Assembly: GCF_003413745.1 (NCBI RefSeq)
Contig: NZ_QVID01000001.1
Location: forward strand, 1,364,001-1,428,000
Source of the DNA: Marixanthomonas ophiurae
GTDB taxonomy: Bacteria > Bacteroidota > Bacteroidia > Flavobacteriales > Flavobacteriaceae
Direction of reading: 5' to 3'
Length of the DNA: 64,000 nt
This document shows, in pieces, positions 54,210 to 63,599 of this stretch; within the stretch, counting starts at the first letter, position 1; each line of letters starts with the position of its first letter. Position numbers and translations under genes: made by a program. Under the pieces are notes generated by a model that ran no database searches, was not told the origin of the DNA, and saw nothing but the letters and a program-made list of their open reading frames with translations.

Positions 54210-55315
54210 TGAAAGCTTCCGTATTAAATAACAAATATATAGATTTAAGGCTGGTTCTTTTATTGGCAGGGTTTTATGCTCTTTTTGATTTGGTATTGAT
54301 AGTAAAAACAGCCTATATGATGTCCTTCGAGATGGAAAAAATGGGTCCTTTTTCTTGGAAAGCTTTTTTGGTAGACAACCTGCTTTTTGATTTTGTCATT
54401 GTGGTTGGCTATATGACCTTGATAGCAATAAGCACTAAGCGATTTTTAAGGAAAAATTACTCTTGGGTTAAAATTATATCTACCCACATCCTGTTTTCGC
54501 TTCTAATAGGTCTGGTGATTAGGTTGTTGTTTGATTTCTACCTAATATTGGCAGGAAAGCTAAGTTTTGCCGAATATGATTTTGAAGGAAGCCTCTATAG
54601 GTTTATGTATGTAATAGATTTAAACTTTTTAATCTATTTTGCCATGGTCTTTATGATTTACACCTATTATTACGTGAAAGAGGTGAAAAAGGCAGAAAAA
54701 AAACAGACTAATTTAGAAGTTCAACTGGTAAACACTAGGATGAAGATGTTGTCTTCTCAACTTCAGCCACATTTTTTATTCAATACATTAAATTCTATTG
54801 CCGTGTTGACCGATATAGATGCCGGAAAGGCAAAAGATACCATAGCAGATCTTAGTGATTTTCTTCGTGAAATACTCTACGATAATGAGAACAACAAAAT
54901 TCCGTTGGAAAAAGAACTACGTATTTTAGAATACTATCTAAACATTATAAAAGTTAGGTTTTCAGAACATTTAAGCATTACTATGGAAATAGACAATAAA
55001 CTATTGTCAACAATGGTCCCTAGTTTATTGTTACAACCCATACTCGAAAACTCCATTAAGCATGGCTATAATTATGACCACACCGATTTAAAGGTTGATA
55101 TTGAAATTAAGTCGCACAAAAATCAATTAATTATTAAAATTGAAAATGATGGCGCACCATTGATTAAAAAACATGCGCTGCTGTTAAACGATGGGGTGGG
55201 GCTTTCTAACATTAATGATAGGTTAAGCAATCTTTATGGAGATAATTATTTTTTTGAAATTAGAAACAAAGACAATGATAAAGGAGTTGAAACGGTTATT
55301 GAGATCCCGATGTAA
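54209..55315 (+). CDS. LytS/YehU-like sensor histidine kinase
   Basis: A 368-residue membrane kinase with four N-terminal helices (about 13-33, 53-76, 90-112, 133-156) and a short coiled coil. The His_kinase domain has the phospho-acceptor His188 in SSQLQPHFLFNTLNSI, the N box ILENSIKHGY and the G box DGVGLSNINDRL. It has no extracellular sensor domain, so it probably senses within the membrane. It is coupled to the LytTR regulator by TAATG overlap and ends in a terminator. The kinase is intact although its regulator is broken. Confidence 0.92.
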   Translation: MKASVLNNKYIDLRLVLLLAGFYALFDLVLIVKTAYMMSFEMEKMGPFSWKAFLVDNLLFDFVIVVGYMTLIAISTKRFLRKNYSWVKIISTHILFSLLIGLVIRLLFDFYLILAGKLSFAEYDFEGSLYRFMYVIDLNFLIYFAMVFMIYTYYYVKEVKKAEKKQTNLEVQLVNTRMKMLSSQLQPHFLFNTLNSIAVLTDIDAGKAKDTIADLSDFLREILYDNENNKIPLEKELRILEYYLNIIKVRFSEHLSITMEIDNKLLSTMVPSLLLQPILENSIKHGYNYDHTDLKVDIEIKSHKNQLIIKIENDGAPLIKKHALLLNDGVGLSNINDRLSNLYGDNYFFEIRNKDNDKGVETVIEIPM

Positions 55316-55339
55316 ATTTTATTCGCCTCAATTTTAATT

Positions 55340-55373
55340 AAAAAAGCCACAACTTTTACGTTATGGCTTTTTG
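55340..55373 (+). terminator. Terminator after the kinase gene
   Basis: AAAAAGCCAcAAC / GTTaTGGCTTTTT hairpin with a 6-base loop, one mismatch, and T run, 25 bases after the kinase stop. It sits just beyond the end of the opposing tRNA gene. Confidence 0.75.
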
Positions 55374-55378
55374 TGTAG

Positions 55379-55451
<73 letters not shown>

Positions 55452-55461
55452 ATGTGGACGG

Positions 55462-55491
55462 CAAAGATACAAAGGATTTTTAATTCAACAA
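55462..55491 (-). promoter_or_regulatory. Promoter of the initiator tRNA gene
   Basis: On the - strand: TTG (55491-55489), 19-base spacer, exact TATCTTTG (55469-55462), 11 bases before the tRNA 5' end. Confidence 0.7.
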
Positions 55492-55564
55492 GCAAATAAA
55501 TGATAAAATTAACAGCTTTTCATAAAGTTTTCGTCCATAAGACAGTGTTTTGTATTTTTAGGTG

Positions 55565-57124
55565 ATGACAAAAAAAATACGACTTTTTATAATCGTCTTA
55601 CTTTCAGTGCTGATTATCTTTATTGGTGGTATCGTAGCGATAAATTATTTTTTTAAAAATAAAGTAGAAAACTTCTTAGCAACCAGATTGCCAGAAAATA
55701 TTATTCAGTCTTACGACGATCTTAGGCTTGATATGTATGAAGGCACTCTTACCCTCATTAACCCTACAGTAGAGATTCAGAATAAAGAAGATAGTAAAAT
55801 TCACACGCAAATTTCAGTAGAAAAACTAATTATTGACGATATAAGCTATTGGGATTATTTACTTAACGATAAAATTCATATAGATGAAATATCGATTAAT
55901 AAGCCCAAGGTTGTTTATTATAAAAATAGATTAAAGAAAAGTCGGGATAGCTCACAATCTGGTTTTATAACGATGAATAGACCTGTTTTTCTAGATCGTT
56001 TAAAAATTGAAGATGCTACAATAAGCATTTTTGATGGTAAGAAAGATTCACTTATGCTTTTTACAAATCACTTTTCGCTTGAAGTTGATTCTATCACTAC
56101 AAATGAAGAAATTATAAGGAAAAGACTACCAATTGCTTTTGGAGCTTATAAAGCGCAAACGGACTCTGTTTTTGTAAAAGTGAGCGATTACGAAAATGTA
56201 ACTGTTAAAAACATGCAGTTAGAAAATAAGAACATAGCGATTTCAGATATTCATTTGTACACCAAGTATTCCCGAGCAAAACACGCGCGCATCATTCCAG
56301 TAGAGAAGGACCATTTTGATCTAAAAATAGATTTATTTTTAGTAAAGAAAATTGATTTTGGTTTTCAAAACAGAAGACTCTTTATTAGTGGCGATGCGGT
56401 AACATTAAAAAATCCATATTTGGATATTTTCAGAAATAAATTAGTGACCGATGATAAAACTACGAAGCCTTTGTACAGTAAAATGCTAAGAAATCTTGCT
56501 TTTGATTTAACCTTAGATTCCGTTAAAATAAATAATGCAGGGATAGTGTATACCGAAAAAGTAAAAAAGGACAATAAAGGAGGAGAAATTAACTTTAAGA
56601 GCCTAAACGCCACCATGAGCAATGTTAGTAATACCTATAAGGCTCCTAAAAAGACTGAAATAGATATAGATGCTATTTTTATGGAAAATACACCTTTTAC
56701 AACTAATTGGAGTTTTGATGTAAACAATACAAACGATACGTTTCTTTTTAAAGCTAATGTAGGAACTTTACCCGCTAAAGACATTAACAGTTTTACAATA
56801 CCAAATCTTAAAGTGCAATTAGAAGGTGAGGCCAACAAAACCTATTTTACTATTGACGGTAACAATACAACATCGCATGTAGATTTAAAGATAAATTACG
56901 ACCAGTTTAAAGTCTCTATATTAAATAAAAAAGGGGACAAAAGGGATGGTTTTTTATCTGCCATTGCCAATATTTTTATTTCAAAGGACAGTGAAAAAAG
57001 TAATCAGGATTTCAGAAAAGGTTCTGGAGAAGTTACCCGAGATACAACAAAATCGTTCTTTAATTATTTATGGCTCAATGCTCAAAAAGGGTTGAAAAGC
57101 AGTTTAACGGGCGGTAAGAATTAA
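55565..57124 (+). CDS. DUF748/AsmA-like membrane-anchored protein
   Basis: A 519-residue protein with one N-terminal membrane helix (about 5-26) and a long beta-rich periplasmic region that begins with a LARLP-like repeat pattern (NFLATRLPENIIQSYDDLRLDMYEGTLTLINPTVEIQNKED). This is the DUF748/AsmA-type layout, related to lipid-transfer and envelope-integrity proteins. ATG 55565 is preferred over GTG 55562. Its stop abuts the stop of the convergent SpoIIAA-like gene. A second AsmA-like gene lies at 4008-6650. Confidence 0.7.
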   Translation: MTKKIRLFIIVLLSVLIIFIGGIVAINYFFKNKVENFLATRLPENIIQSYDDLRLDMYEGTLTLINPTVEIQNKEDSKIHTQISVEKLIIDDISYWDYLLNDKIHIDEISINKPKVVYYKNRLKKSRDSSQSGFITMNRPVFLDRLKIEDATISIFDGKKDSLMLFTNHFSLEVDSITTNEEIIRKRLPIAFGAYKAQTDSVFVKVSDYENVTVKNMQLENKNIAISDIHLYTKYSRAKHARIIPVEKDHFDLKIDLFLVKKIDFGFQNRRLFISGDAVTLKNPYLDIFRNKLVTDDKTTKPLYSKMLRNLAFDLTLDSVKINNAGIVYTEKVKKDNKGGEINFKSLNATMSNVSNTYKAPKKTEIDIDAIFMENTPFTTNWSFDVNNTNDTFLFKANVGTLPAKDINSFTIPNLKVQLEGEANKTYFTIDGNNTTSHVDLKINYDQFKVSILNKKGDKRDGFLSAIANIFISKDSEKSNQDFRKGSGEVTRDTTKSFFNYLWLNAQKGLKSSLTGGKN

Positions 57125-57481
57125 TTAATGTTCGGCAATCCAAGTTATAGCATCCATACGTTCTTCTGAAGTAAAATTCCGAGTGTTGGAGTTTGCGAAA
57201 AGAGAAACAATATCGCCGCAGGAATGAATCCATTTTCGGTCGCTTACCACGGCTATTTTATTAAATTGATCAGCATATTTTATTTTGAATAGTACTTCTT
57301 TAAGAACGGCTGGAATGGAAAATGTTTCAATCCCTGTATCTTCAATATAAAGGTTGATTGCGTCAAATTGCTCTAATTTAGTTTTAATTTTTTCGATAAA
57401 AGTATCCACTGTTTCTGAATTAAAATTTCCCTCAATTAGAAAACCAACGGTAGTATCTGAAAAACTGAAATCTGATAGCAT
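57125..57481 (-). CDS. SpoIIAA-like (STAS-related) protein
   Basis: A 118-residue single-domain cytoplasmic protein that resembles the SpoIIAA-like family: a beta strand VGFLIEGNFNSETVDTF, the INLYIEDTGIETFSIPAVLKEVLF middle, and KIAVVSDRKWIHSCGDIVSLF near the end. Members are thought to bind lipophilic ligands or partner proteins, but a role here is not known. It is convergent with the DUF748 gene and 36 bases ahead of the CPXCG gene end. Confidence 0.7.
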   Translation of the reverse strand: MLSDFSFSDTTVGFLIEGNFNSETVDTFIEKIKTKLEQFDAINLYIEDTGIETFSIPAVLKEVLFKIKYADQFNKIAVVSDRKWIHSCGDIVSLFANSNTRNFTSEERMDAITWIAEH

Positions 57482-57517
57482 GTTAAATAGGTTAGACCTA
57501 TTAAAGATAGCAAAAAA

Positions 57518-57697
57518 TTATTGTTCAATACTTTCTGCTGAAAAGGAAATCAATTCGCCATTCTCAAACGTGGCTGAAAGCTCAATTGGGTTGCAACAAA
57601 TCTCGCAATCCTCAATATAGGTAGTCGTTACTGAGGGGTCTAGAAGCATAGATATTTGCTCCCAACAATATGGACATTGAAAAAAATGCTCGTTCAA
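57518..57697 (-). CDS. CPXCG cysteine-rich zinc-ribbon protein (59 aa)
   Basis: A 59-residue protein starting at TTG 57697 (MNEHFFQCPYCWEQISM). Four Cys in two pairs, C8/C11 and C31/C34 (plus C35), form the Zn-ribbon of the CPXCG-motif family, with the conserved IEDCEICCNPIEL. The protein is too short for a 60-codon cut-off, but the family match is clear. Role unknown; Zn ribbon suggests a nucleic-acid or protein contact. It lies 18 bases upstream of the ABC-F gene end on the same strand. Confidence 0.85.
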   Translation of the reverse strand: MNEHFFQCPYCWEQISMLLDPSVTTTYIEDCEICCNPIELSATFENGELISFSAESIEQ

Positions 57698-57715
57698 CGG
57701 TGTTGCTTTAAATGA

Positions 57716-59632
57716 TTATTTTAAGTCGTCTAACTGTAAAGTTACCGATTCCCAATCTTCCATTAAAGTATTCAACTTTTTCTTTTTAGCTTCATAACCA
57801 TCAAAAAAGTTGGGTTTAGCAATAGTTTTATCATAATTCACAGCGAGTTCCACATCAATTTCCTTGATCTCTTTTTCCAGCTTGTTTATTTTGCTCTCTG
57901 TATTGCTCAATTTATTTTGAAGCGACTTTAGCTTTTTTTGCATTTCGTAATCCTCCTTACCAGAAGTAACTTTTTGCTTTTCTTTCTTTTCTGAAACCGT
58001 TCGTTTTTCAGCTTCACGTAAATTTTCAAGATTACGCTGTTCTAAGAAATAATCAATGTCACCTAAATACTCTTTAATTTTTTGATCTTTAAACTCGTAG
58101 ATTCTATCGGTCATACCTTGGAGAAAATCCCGATCGTGTGAAACTAATAATAAAGTTCCTTCAAACCTCTTCAAGGCATCCTTTAGCACATTCTTTGACT
58201 TTATATCCAAGTGGTTGGTGGGTTCATCCATTACCAAGACGTTAAAAGGCTCTAATAACAGTTTTGCCAATGCCAATCGGTTACGTTCACCACCCGAAAG
58301 AACGCGTACATATTTATCAACTTCTTCACCTCTAAATAAAAATGCACCTAAAATATCGCGAACACGTGGGCGACTTTTCATATCGGCCGCATCAATCATG
58401 GTTTCCTCAACGGTTTTTGAACCATCTAAATATTCAGCTTGATTTTGAGCAAAATATCCTATTTGTACATTGTGTCCTAAGTTCATTTTTCCTTGGTGCT
58501 CTAAATCGCCGACGATTATTTTAGCCAACGTAGACTTACCTTGTCCGTTTTGACCAACAAAGGCAATCTTACTGTCACGATCCACTTTTAAGTCAATATT
58601 GCTCAGTACGTGGTTGTCACCATATGTTTTTGAAATATTTTCAGCCTCAATAACTACTTTTCCAGGTGTTACTGAAATAGGGAATGATAAGCTCATCACG
58701 CTGTTATCGTCTTCATCCACCTCTATGCGGTCTATTTTGTCCAACTTTTTAATAAGAGACTGTGCCATTGTGGCTTTACTAGCTTTGGCTCTAAACTTTT
58801 CAATAAGTTTTTCGGTGGTTTCTATTTGCTTTTGCTGGTTTTTCTGTGCTGCAAGTTGTTGTTCACGTAATTCGGCGCGTTGTACCAAGTATTTTGAATA
58901 GGGATAATTGTAATCGTATATTTTTCCTAAGGAAATTTCAATCGTTCTATTGGTTACGTGATCTAAAAACATTTTATCGTGCGAAACCACAACGACTGCT
59001 CCGGCATAACCGTTTAGAAACTCCTCTAACCAAAGAATAGATTCAATATCCAGGTGGTTGGTAGGCTCATCCAGAAGCAAAATATCATTGTTTTGAAGTA
59101 GCAGCTTTGCTAATTCAATTCGCATACGCCATCCGCCTGAAAACGTTTCGGTTAGCTTCCCAAAATCTTCCCGTTTAAATCCTAATCCTTGTAAAATCCG
59201 TTCAGTTTCACCTTGATAATTGTAACCACCGTGAATTTCATATTGGTGTTGTACATCATTCAAATCGATCATTAACTGGTTGTAGCTATCACTTTCATAA
59301 TCGGTACGTTCAGCCAATTGCGTATTGATGTATTCCAGTTTTTTCTCCAGCGTCTTGATTTCAGCAAAAGCCTCGTACGATTCTTCAATTACTGTTCTAC
59401 CTTTAGTAAAGTCGATATCCTGCTTTAAAAAGCCAATAGTAACCTCTTTATCGGTAGCAATTTGTCCTTCGTCATATTCTTGTTCATTAGAGATAATACG
59501 AAGCAACGTAGATTTACCTGCACCATTTTTACCAACAAGACCAACGCGGTCTCCAGGCGTAAGTTGAAAGGTTATTTTTTCGAAAAGGTATTCCCCTTGA
59601 AAAGAAACAGAAAGATTATGAATATTCAGCAT
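57716..59632 (-). CDS. ABC-F family ATPase
   Basis: A 638-residue soluble protein with two ABC domains: Walker A GKNGAGKST and GQNGQGKST, signature LSGGERNRLAL / FSGGWRMRIEL, and Walker B LLLDEPTNHLD / LVMDEPTNHLD, separated by the ABC-F linker (about residues 240-320) rich in Arg/Lys/Gln. A C-terminal coiled coil of about 90 residues resembles Uup. ABC-F proteins act on ribosomes or on DNA repair (Uup); the coiled coil makes the Uup/YdiF type likely. Divergent from DUF983. Confidence 0.9.
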   Translation of the reverse strand: MLNIHNLSVSFQGEYLFEKITFQLTPGDRVGLVGKNGAGKSTLLRIISNEQEYDEGQIATDKEVTIGFLKQDIDFTKGRTVIEESYEAFAEIKTLEKKLEYINTQLAERTDYESDSYNQLMIDLNDVQHQYEIHGGYNYQGETERILQGLGFKREDFGKLTETFSGGWRMRIELAKLLLQNNDILLLDEPTNHLDIESILWLEEFLNGYAGAVVVVSHDKMFLDHVTNRTIEISLGKIYDYNYPYSKYLVQRAELREQQLAAQKNQQKQIETTEKLIEKFRAKASKATMAQSLIKKLDKIDRIEVDEDDNSVMSLSFPISVTPGKVVIEAENISKTYGDNHVLSNIDLKVDRDSKIAFVGQNGQGKSTLAKIIVGDLEHQGKMNLGHNVQIGYFAQNQAEYLDGSKTVEETMIDAADMKSRPRVRDILGAFLFRGEEVDKYVRVLSGGERNRLALAKLLLEPFNVLVMDEPTNHLDIKSKNVLKDALKRFEGTLLLVSHDRDFLQGMTDRIYEFKDQKIKEYLGDIDYFLEQRNLENLREAEKRTVSEKKEKQKVTSGKEDYEMQKKLKSLQNKLSNTESKINKLEKEIKEIDVELAVNYDKTIAKPNFFDGYEAKKKKLNTLMEDWESVTLQLDDLK

Positions 59633-59699
59633 TTATGTAACAATTGTAACGGTAAATTTTTGCAAAGATGCTTAAATTTGTATTGGAAAAAAAATAACT

Positions 59700-60074
59700 A
59701 TGAAAGGCTCTAAATTATATAGCATATTTACAGGCACATGCCCTGTGTGTCAAACAGGCAATATGTATAAAACCAAAAATCCGTATATTTTTTCTGAGAC
59801 ATTAAATATGCATGACAATTGCCCACATTGTAAAACGAAGTTTAAAATTGAACCTTCTTTTTTCTATGGAGCGATGTATGTTAGTTATGCCGTTGGAGTA
59901 GCCTTTGCTGTTGCAGCTTTTATTATTTCGTACTTTTTTATAGGGTTAGGTCGCTTAAATACCTTTTTTGTTATTGCCGGGACATTATTTCTTTTCTTCC
60001 CAATAATTTTACGCTTATCGAGAAATATCTGGATTAACTTTTTCTTTAAGTACAATCCGGAGAAAACAAATTAA
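59700..60074 (+). CDS. DUF983 membrane protein
   Basis: A 124-residue protein of the DUF983 family. The N-terminus has two CxxC pairs (CPVCQ and CPHCK) in a zinc ribbon, followed by two membrane helices (about 58-84 and 88-108) and a basic tail. The family's role is unknown. The start is ATG 59700, divergent from the ABC-F gene. Its stop overlaps the convergent FAD oxidoreductase gene by 4 bases. Confidence 0.85.
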   Translation: MKGSKLYSIFTGTCPVCQTGNMYKTKNPYIFSETLNMHDNCPHCKTKFKIEPSFFYGAMYVSYAVGVAFAVAAFIISYFFIGLGRLNTFFVIAGTLFLFFPIILRLSRNIWINFFFKYNPEKTN

Positions 60075-61114
60075 TTTTTAAATCGGCCAATGTTTACTTC
60101 AGAAGGTAAATTGTTGTTATTTTCTGAAAAATCATACAACCATTGCGATAGGAGCGGAGCCATTAAAATTCCTCGCGTACCAAGACCATTGAAAAACAAG
60201 AGGTTTTCGTGCTCTAAGGTTCCTAAGAGCGGTTTTCGGTCTTTTACCGTAGGACGCACACCGGCTATTTGATCAATAATCTCATAATCGCATGATATCA
60301 TCTTTTCTAATTTTGAAGTAATTGTTTTACGAGCCTCTTCCGTAGCATGTTTGCTGAAATCGTCCCGGCTATACGTAGCGCCTACTTTGTAGATGTCATC
60401 CCCTTGTGGAATAATAAACAGCGACCCTTTTAAAATTCCTTCCGATTGAAGTTTTGGTGCTTTTATTAATAGGTACTCTCCTTTATTCCCTACAAAATTA
60501 TCCGTTGGAAAATACGGGTTTTTTACAGCTGAAGCACCTTCGGAGAACACAATTTTATTTGCTGAAATAGTTTTATAACTAACAGAATCGGTTTTTAGTT
60601 GAAGTTGTTCGTACTCGAAAGTTTCAGTAATTAATTGGTTAGTGTTCTGAAGGTAATTGCGATACGCTGAAATTAATTTGGAAGGATTGATTTTTCCACA
60701 TTCCAATACTTTTCCGAATCCGTGCGGAGCTTTTATGGATTTGTTTTCGTTCTTTATGATTTCAGTAGAAAGAAAAGGGGAAAGGACTTTTTTATCACTG
60801 GCCACCATCCAGTCGTTTTGTTCTTCAATGTTGTTTAAAATTCGGTAAATAGGTGTGTTTTCCAGTAACTGAACCTGTAGTTTTTCTGAAACAGTTTTGT
60901 AAAAAGGGATAGCTTTCTCTAAAAAAATACTTCCGTTCCAAACGGCTGTAAATCGTTTTAAAACCACCGGATTAAAAACTCCGCCGGAAACTACCGTGGA
61001 ATGATTGATTCCAGTATCATATACCATAAAGCTTTTGTTGTGTTTTTGTAATGTTTCACAAAAAGAGATACCAGCGATTCCTAAGCCTACGATGATGTAA
61101 TCAACTTGTTTCAT
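60071..61114 (-). CDS. FAD-dependent oxidoreductase (DAO type)
   Basis: A 347-residue flavoprotein of the DAO family: Rossmann motif IIVGLGIAGISFCETL at residues 8-23, TVVSGGVFNPVVLKRF, and a C-terminal GTLEHENLLFFNGLGTRGILMAPLLS FAD contact. It resembles glycine oxidase/ThiO- and MnmC-C-like oxidases and is short for a full DadA; the substrate (an amine such as glycine or a D-amino acid) cannot be fixed. No thiamin genes are nearby. Confidence 0.82.
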   Translation of the reverse strand: MKQVDYIIVGLGIAGISFCETLQKHNKSFMVYDTGINHSTVVSGGVFNPVVLKRFTAVWNGSIFLEKAIPFYKTVSEKLQVQLLENTPIYRILNNIEEQNDWMVASDKKVLSPFLSTEIIKNENKSIKAPHGFGKVLECGKINPSKLISAYRNYLQNTNQLITETFEYEQLQLKTDSVSYKTISANKIVFSEGASAVKNPYFPTDNFVGNKGEYLLIKAPKLQSEGILKGSLFIIPQGDDIYKVGATYSRDDFSKHATEEARKTITSKLEKMISCDYEIIDQIAGVRPTVKDRKPLLGTLEHENLLFFNGLGTRGILMAPLLSQWLYDFSENNNNLPSEVNIGRFKN

Positions 61115-61154
61115 ACTAAAATCTATAATGATGGTTATTTATTACTATAAAAAT

Positions 61155-61185
61155 AAAATGCCACAAATTCATTTTGTGGCATTTT
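61155..61185 (-). terminator. Terminator of fabD
   Basis: Perfect 13-base-pair stem AAAATGCCACAAA / TTTGTGGCATTTT with a 5-base loop and T run on the - strand, 23 bases after the fabD stop. Confidence 0.88.
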
Positions 61186-61207
61186 ATAAATTCTTTTAAA
61201 AAAGAGT

Positions 61208-62089
61208 TTAAATTTCTGCCTTCTCAGTGGTTTGCGAGCGATCAATCTTTTTAACCAACCCTTGCAAAACATTACCAGGACCCACTTCAATAAAATGGTC
61301 TGCACCATCTTTAATCATGTTTTGAACACTTTGCGTCCATTTTACTGGTGCGGTCAATTGAAAAATGAGGTTTTTCTTAATCTCTTCAGGGTCAGTAACA
61401 GCAAACGTACTTACATTTTGGTACACCGGACAAGATGGTTTTGAAAAATGTGTGTTTTCAATAGCAGCTGCTAACTCTTCGCGAGCCGGTTCCATTAACG
61501 GACTGTGAAAAGCGCCACCAACCGGTAATAATAACGCGCGACGCGCTCCAGCTTCTTTTAAAGCTTCACAAGCGGCTTCAACGGCAGATGTTTCTCCAGA
61601 AATTACTAATTGCCCTGGACAATTATAGTTTGCGGCTACTACCACGCCTTCAATATCGGCACAGATTGTTTCTACTACATGATCTTCAAGGCCTAAAACA
61701 GCAGCCATTGTAGATGGTTTTAATTCACAAGCGTTTTGCATGGCTTGCGCTCTTCTAGAAACTAAAATAAGCGCATCTTCAAAAGCTAAAGCTCCGTTGG
61801 CTACTAATGCAGAAAACTCACCTAGTGAGTGTCCAGCGACCATATCAGGTTTAAAATTGTCGCCCATCACGGTTGCCAAAATAGTTGAATGTAAAAATAT
61901 GGCAGGCTGGGTTACTTTGGTTTCTTTTAGTTCTTCAGCAGTACCTTCGAACATAATTTTGGTAATATCAAAACCTAAAAGTTCGTTGGCACGGTCAAAT
62001 AACTGTTTTGCCTTATCTGAAGTTTCATATAAATCTTTTCCCATTTCTGGAAATTGAGCTCCCTGTCCGGGAAATACGTATGCTTTCAT
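61208..62089 (-). CDS. fabD: Malonyl-CoA:ACP transacylase
   Basis: A 293-residue acyltransferase with the FPGQGAQFPEMG start, GHSLGEFSAL (catalytic Ser), GAFHSPLME (catalytic His) and the VEVGPGNVLQGLVKKI C-terminus. It loads malonate on ACP for fatty-acid synthesis. It stands alone on its strand between two terminators. A terminator at 62121-62153 separates it from the PPOx gene. Confidence 0.97.
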   Translation of the reverse strand: MKAYVFPGQGAQFPEMGKDLYETSDKAKQLFDRANELLGFDITKIMFEGTAEELKETKVTQPAIFLHSTILATVMGDNFKPDMVAGHSLGEFSALVANGALAFEDALILVSRRAQAMQNACELKPSTMAAVLGLEDHVVETICADIEGVVVAANYNCPGQLVISGETSAVEAACEALKEAGARRALLLPVGGAFHSPLMEPAREELAAAIENTHFSKPSCPVYQNVSTFAVTDPEEIKKNLIFQLTAPVKWTQSVQNMIKDGADHFIEVGPGNVLQGLVKKIDRSQTTEKAEI

Positions 62090-62120
62090 AGTTGGTTGTT
62101 TTATGCTGTAAAAGTAAAAA

Positions 62121-62153
62121 TAAAAATCCCCGTTTCATAAACTGAAAGGGGAT
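62121..62153 (-). terminator. Terminator of the PPOx-type gene
   Basis: On the - strand ATCCCC-TTTCA / TGAAA-C-GGGGAT forms a stem with one bulged base, then TTTTTATTTTT. It lies 13 bases after the stop at 62166. Confidence 0.75.
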
Positions 62154-62165
62154 AGTGTAAGTTTA

Positions 62166-62666
62166 TTATAAATCCATCTTACCAGATTTGCCAATGTCTT
62201 TGTCATCTCCGGTTACGGCCGCAGCCTGTAACTTAAAAAATGTCACTAATTTGTTGCTGTCGTTGTTCCAGTAAGCGGCTTCTTTAGGATGGAATTTAAT
62301 AGCGGTTAAATTAGGATCCTCCGCACCGTCAAACCAAGCGTTGTCTTTTTTGTTGTATAACTCATCTAAAACAGCTTGATCGGTAACAATTTCAGCATCT
62401 CCGTATACACTCACAAACTTCATAGCATTGGGATCGCTGTACAATAACTGCGTTTTAGAATTTTTAAGCAAATCACTATTGTGGTCACTATTGTTTCCGC
62501 TTAAAAACCAAATGTTCCCTTCTTTGTCTACTTCTTTTGTATGCATAGGCACCACACTCAAAGGTTGCTTGTTTAATCGTGTGGCGAACATGGCGACTTT
62601 AATGTCTTCTACCATGTCTTTTAATCTTTTTTTTGCTTCGTCGTTGGTTAAATTTTCAGTGCTCAT
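62166..62666 (-). CDS. PPOx-family general stress protein (YdaG/Gsp26-like)
   Basis: A 166-residue flavin-binding split-barrel protein of the pyridoxamine 5'-phosphate oxidase superfamily, general stress protein 26 type. Family phrases are KVAMFATRLNKQPLSVVPMHTKEVDKEGNIWFLSG, VSVYGDAEIV and KFHPKEAAYWN. It likely binds FMN or FAD; the natural substrate is unknown. I choose ATG 62666 (MSTENL) rather than the upstream Met because it starts the domain. Confidence 0.82.
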   Translation of the reverse strand: MSTENLTNDEAKKRLKDMVEDIKVAMFATRLNKQPLSVVPMHTKEVDKEGNIWFLSGNNSDHNSDLLKNSKTQLLYSDPNAMKFVSVYGDAEIVTDQAVLDELYNKKDNAWFDGAEDPNLTAIKFHPKEAAYWNNDSNKLVTFFKLQAAAVTGDDKDIGKSGKMDL

Positions 62667-62755
62667 ATCTTTTGTTTTTCTTTTCAAGGTACGAGTTTTG
62701 ACTCCTTTAAAGCGTCAATTTTTTATTAAAGTATGTCCAATTATTTGTTAATACA

Positions 62756-63598
62756 TTATCGATACTTTTTCGCAATGTTTTGTACACGAGATAAATAGCT
62801 GCTTCCAAAAAGATTAAGGTGAACCAACAAATAATATAATTGCCATAAGGAAACACGTTGTTTCCAATTATTTTTGAGCGGAAAGATGGAATGATAGTGA
62901 CTAAAAACTTCTTCTGAAAACCCACCGAAAAGTTGCATCATGGCCAGGTCCATCTCACGAGATGCAAACGAAACAGCGGGATCGATTAAAGTAGGATTTC
63001 CATCCTCTGAAACCAAATAATTCCCACCCCATAAGTCACCATGAAGTAGAGACGGCGGTTCATTTGGTATTTCTGAAAAAATGTTTTTATAAAATACGTC
63101 CAACTTTGAAAAATCGAAACCTTGTTCTTTTGCCATTTTAAACTGTGGCTCTAACCGCTGATTAATATAAAAATCGGCTGCTGAAGTTTGTGTTCCGTTA
63201 TACTGTGGAAGGCTGCCAATATAATTGTTGTGGTCTAGCCCGAAAGTAGGTTGGGTGGTTTTATGAAGTATTGCTAAGTTTTCAGCAAATTGCTGCCAAA
63301 AAATATGTGAAGCTGAACCCTCCAAAATATATTCTAACAACAAATATGAGGTGTTTTCAATAACTCCAAATTTGACTACCGAAGGAATTTTAAAACTGTT
63401 TGAACTTCTTAATAAATCTAAACCCTCTGCTTCTGCTTCAAACATTCCGGGAAATTTTGAAGCATCATTCGTTTTAACCACGTACTTTTTTGAAGCACAT
63501 TTCAGTAAAAACACATCGTTGATATCACCTCCGGAAAGAGGTGTTGATTCAAGTAAATTCAGATTGTTTTCTTCGGCTATTTTGGTAAGAATATTCAA
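62756..63598 (-). CDS. Fructosamine-3-kinase family protein
   Basis: A 280-residue aminoglycoside phosphotransferase-fold kinase. Visible are the nucleotide-binding ATP loop LSGGDINDVFLLK, the Lys strand KYVVKTN, the catalytic LLHGDLWGGNYLV (Asp) and the metal LIDPAVSFASREMDLAMM. It phosphorylates sugar-amine adducts (protein deglycation) or a similar small substrate. It starts one base after the folA stop and is probably co-transcribed with it. Confidence 0.87.
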   Translation of the reverse strand: MNILTKIAEENNLNLLESTPLSGGDINDVFLLKCASKKYVVKTNDASKFPGMFEAEAEGLDLLRSSNSFKIPSVVKFGVIENTSYLLLEYILEGSASHIFWQQFAENLAILHKTTQPTFGLDHNNYIGSLPQYNGTQTSAADFYINQRLEPQFKMAKEQGFDFSKLDVFYKNIFSEIPNEPPSLLHGDLWGGNYLVSEDGNPTLIDPAVSFASREMDLAMMQLFGGFSEEVFSHYHSIFPLKNNWKQRVSLWQLYYLLVHLNLFGSSYLSRVQNIAKKYR

Positions 63599-63599
63599 A

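Noticed and set aside
62707-62925. 72-codon frame at the 3' end of the fructosamine-kinase gene
   Set aside because: It overlaps the kinase in another frame and shows no recognisable feature.
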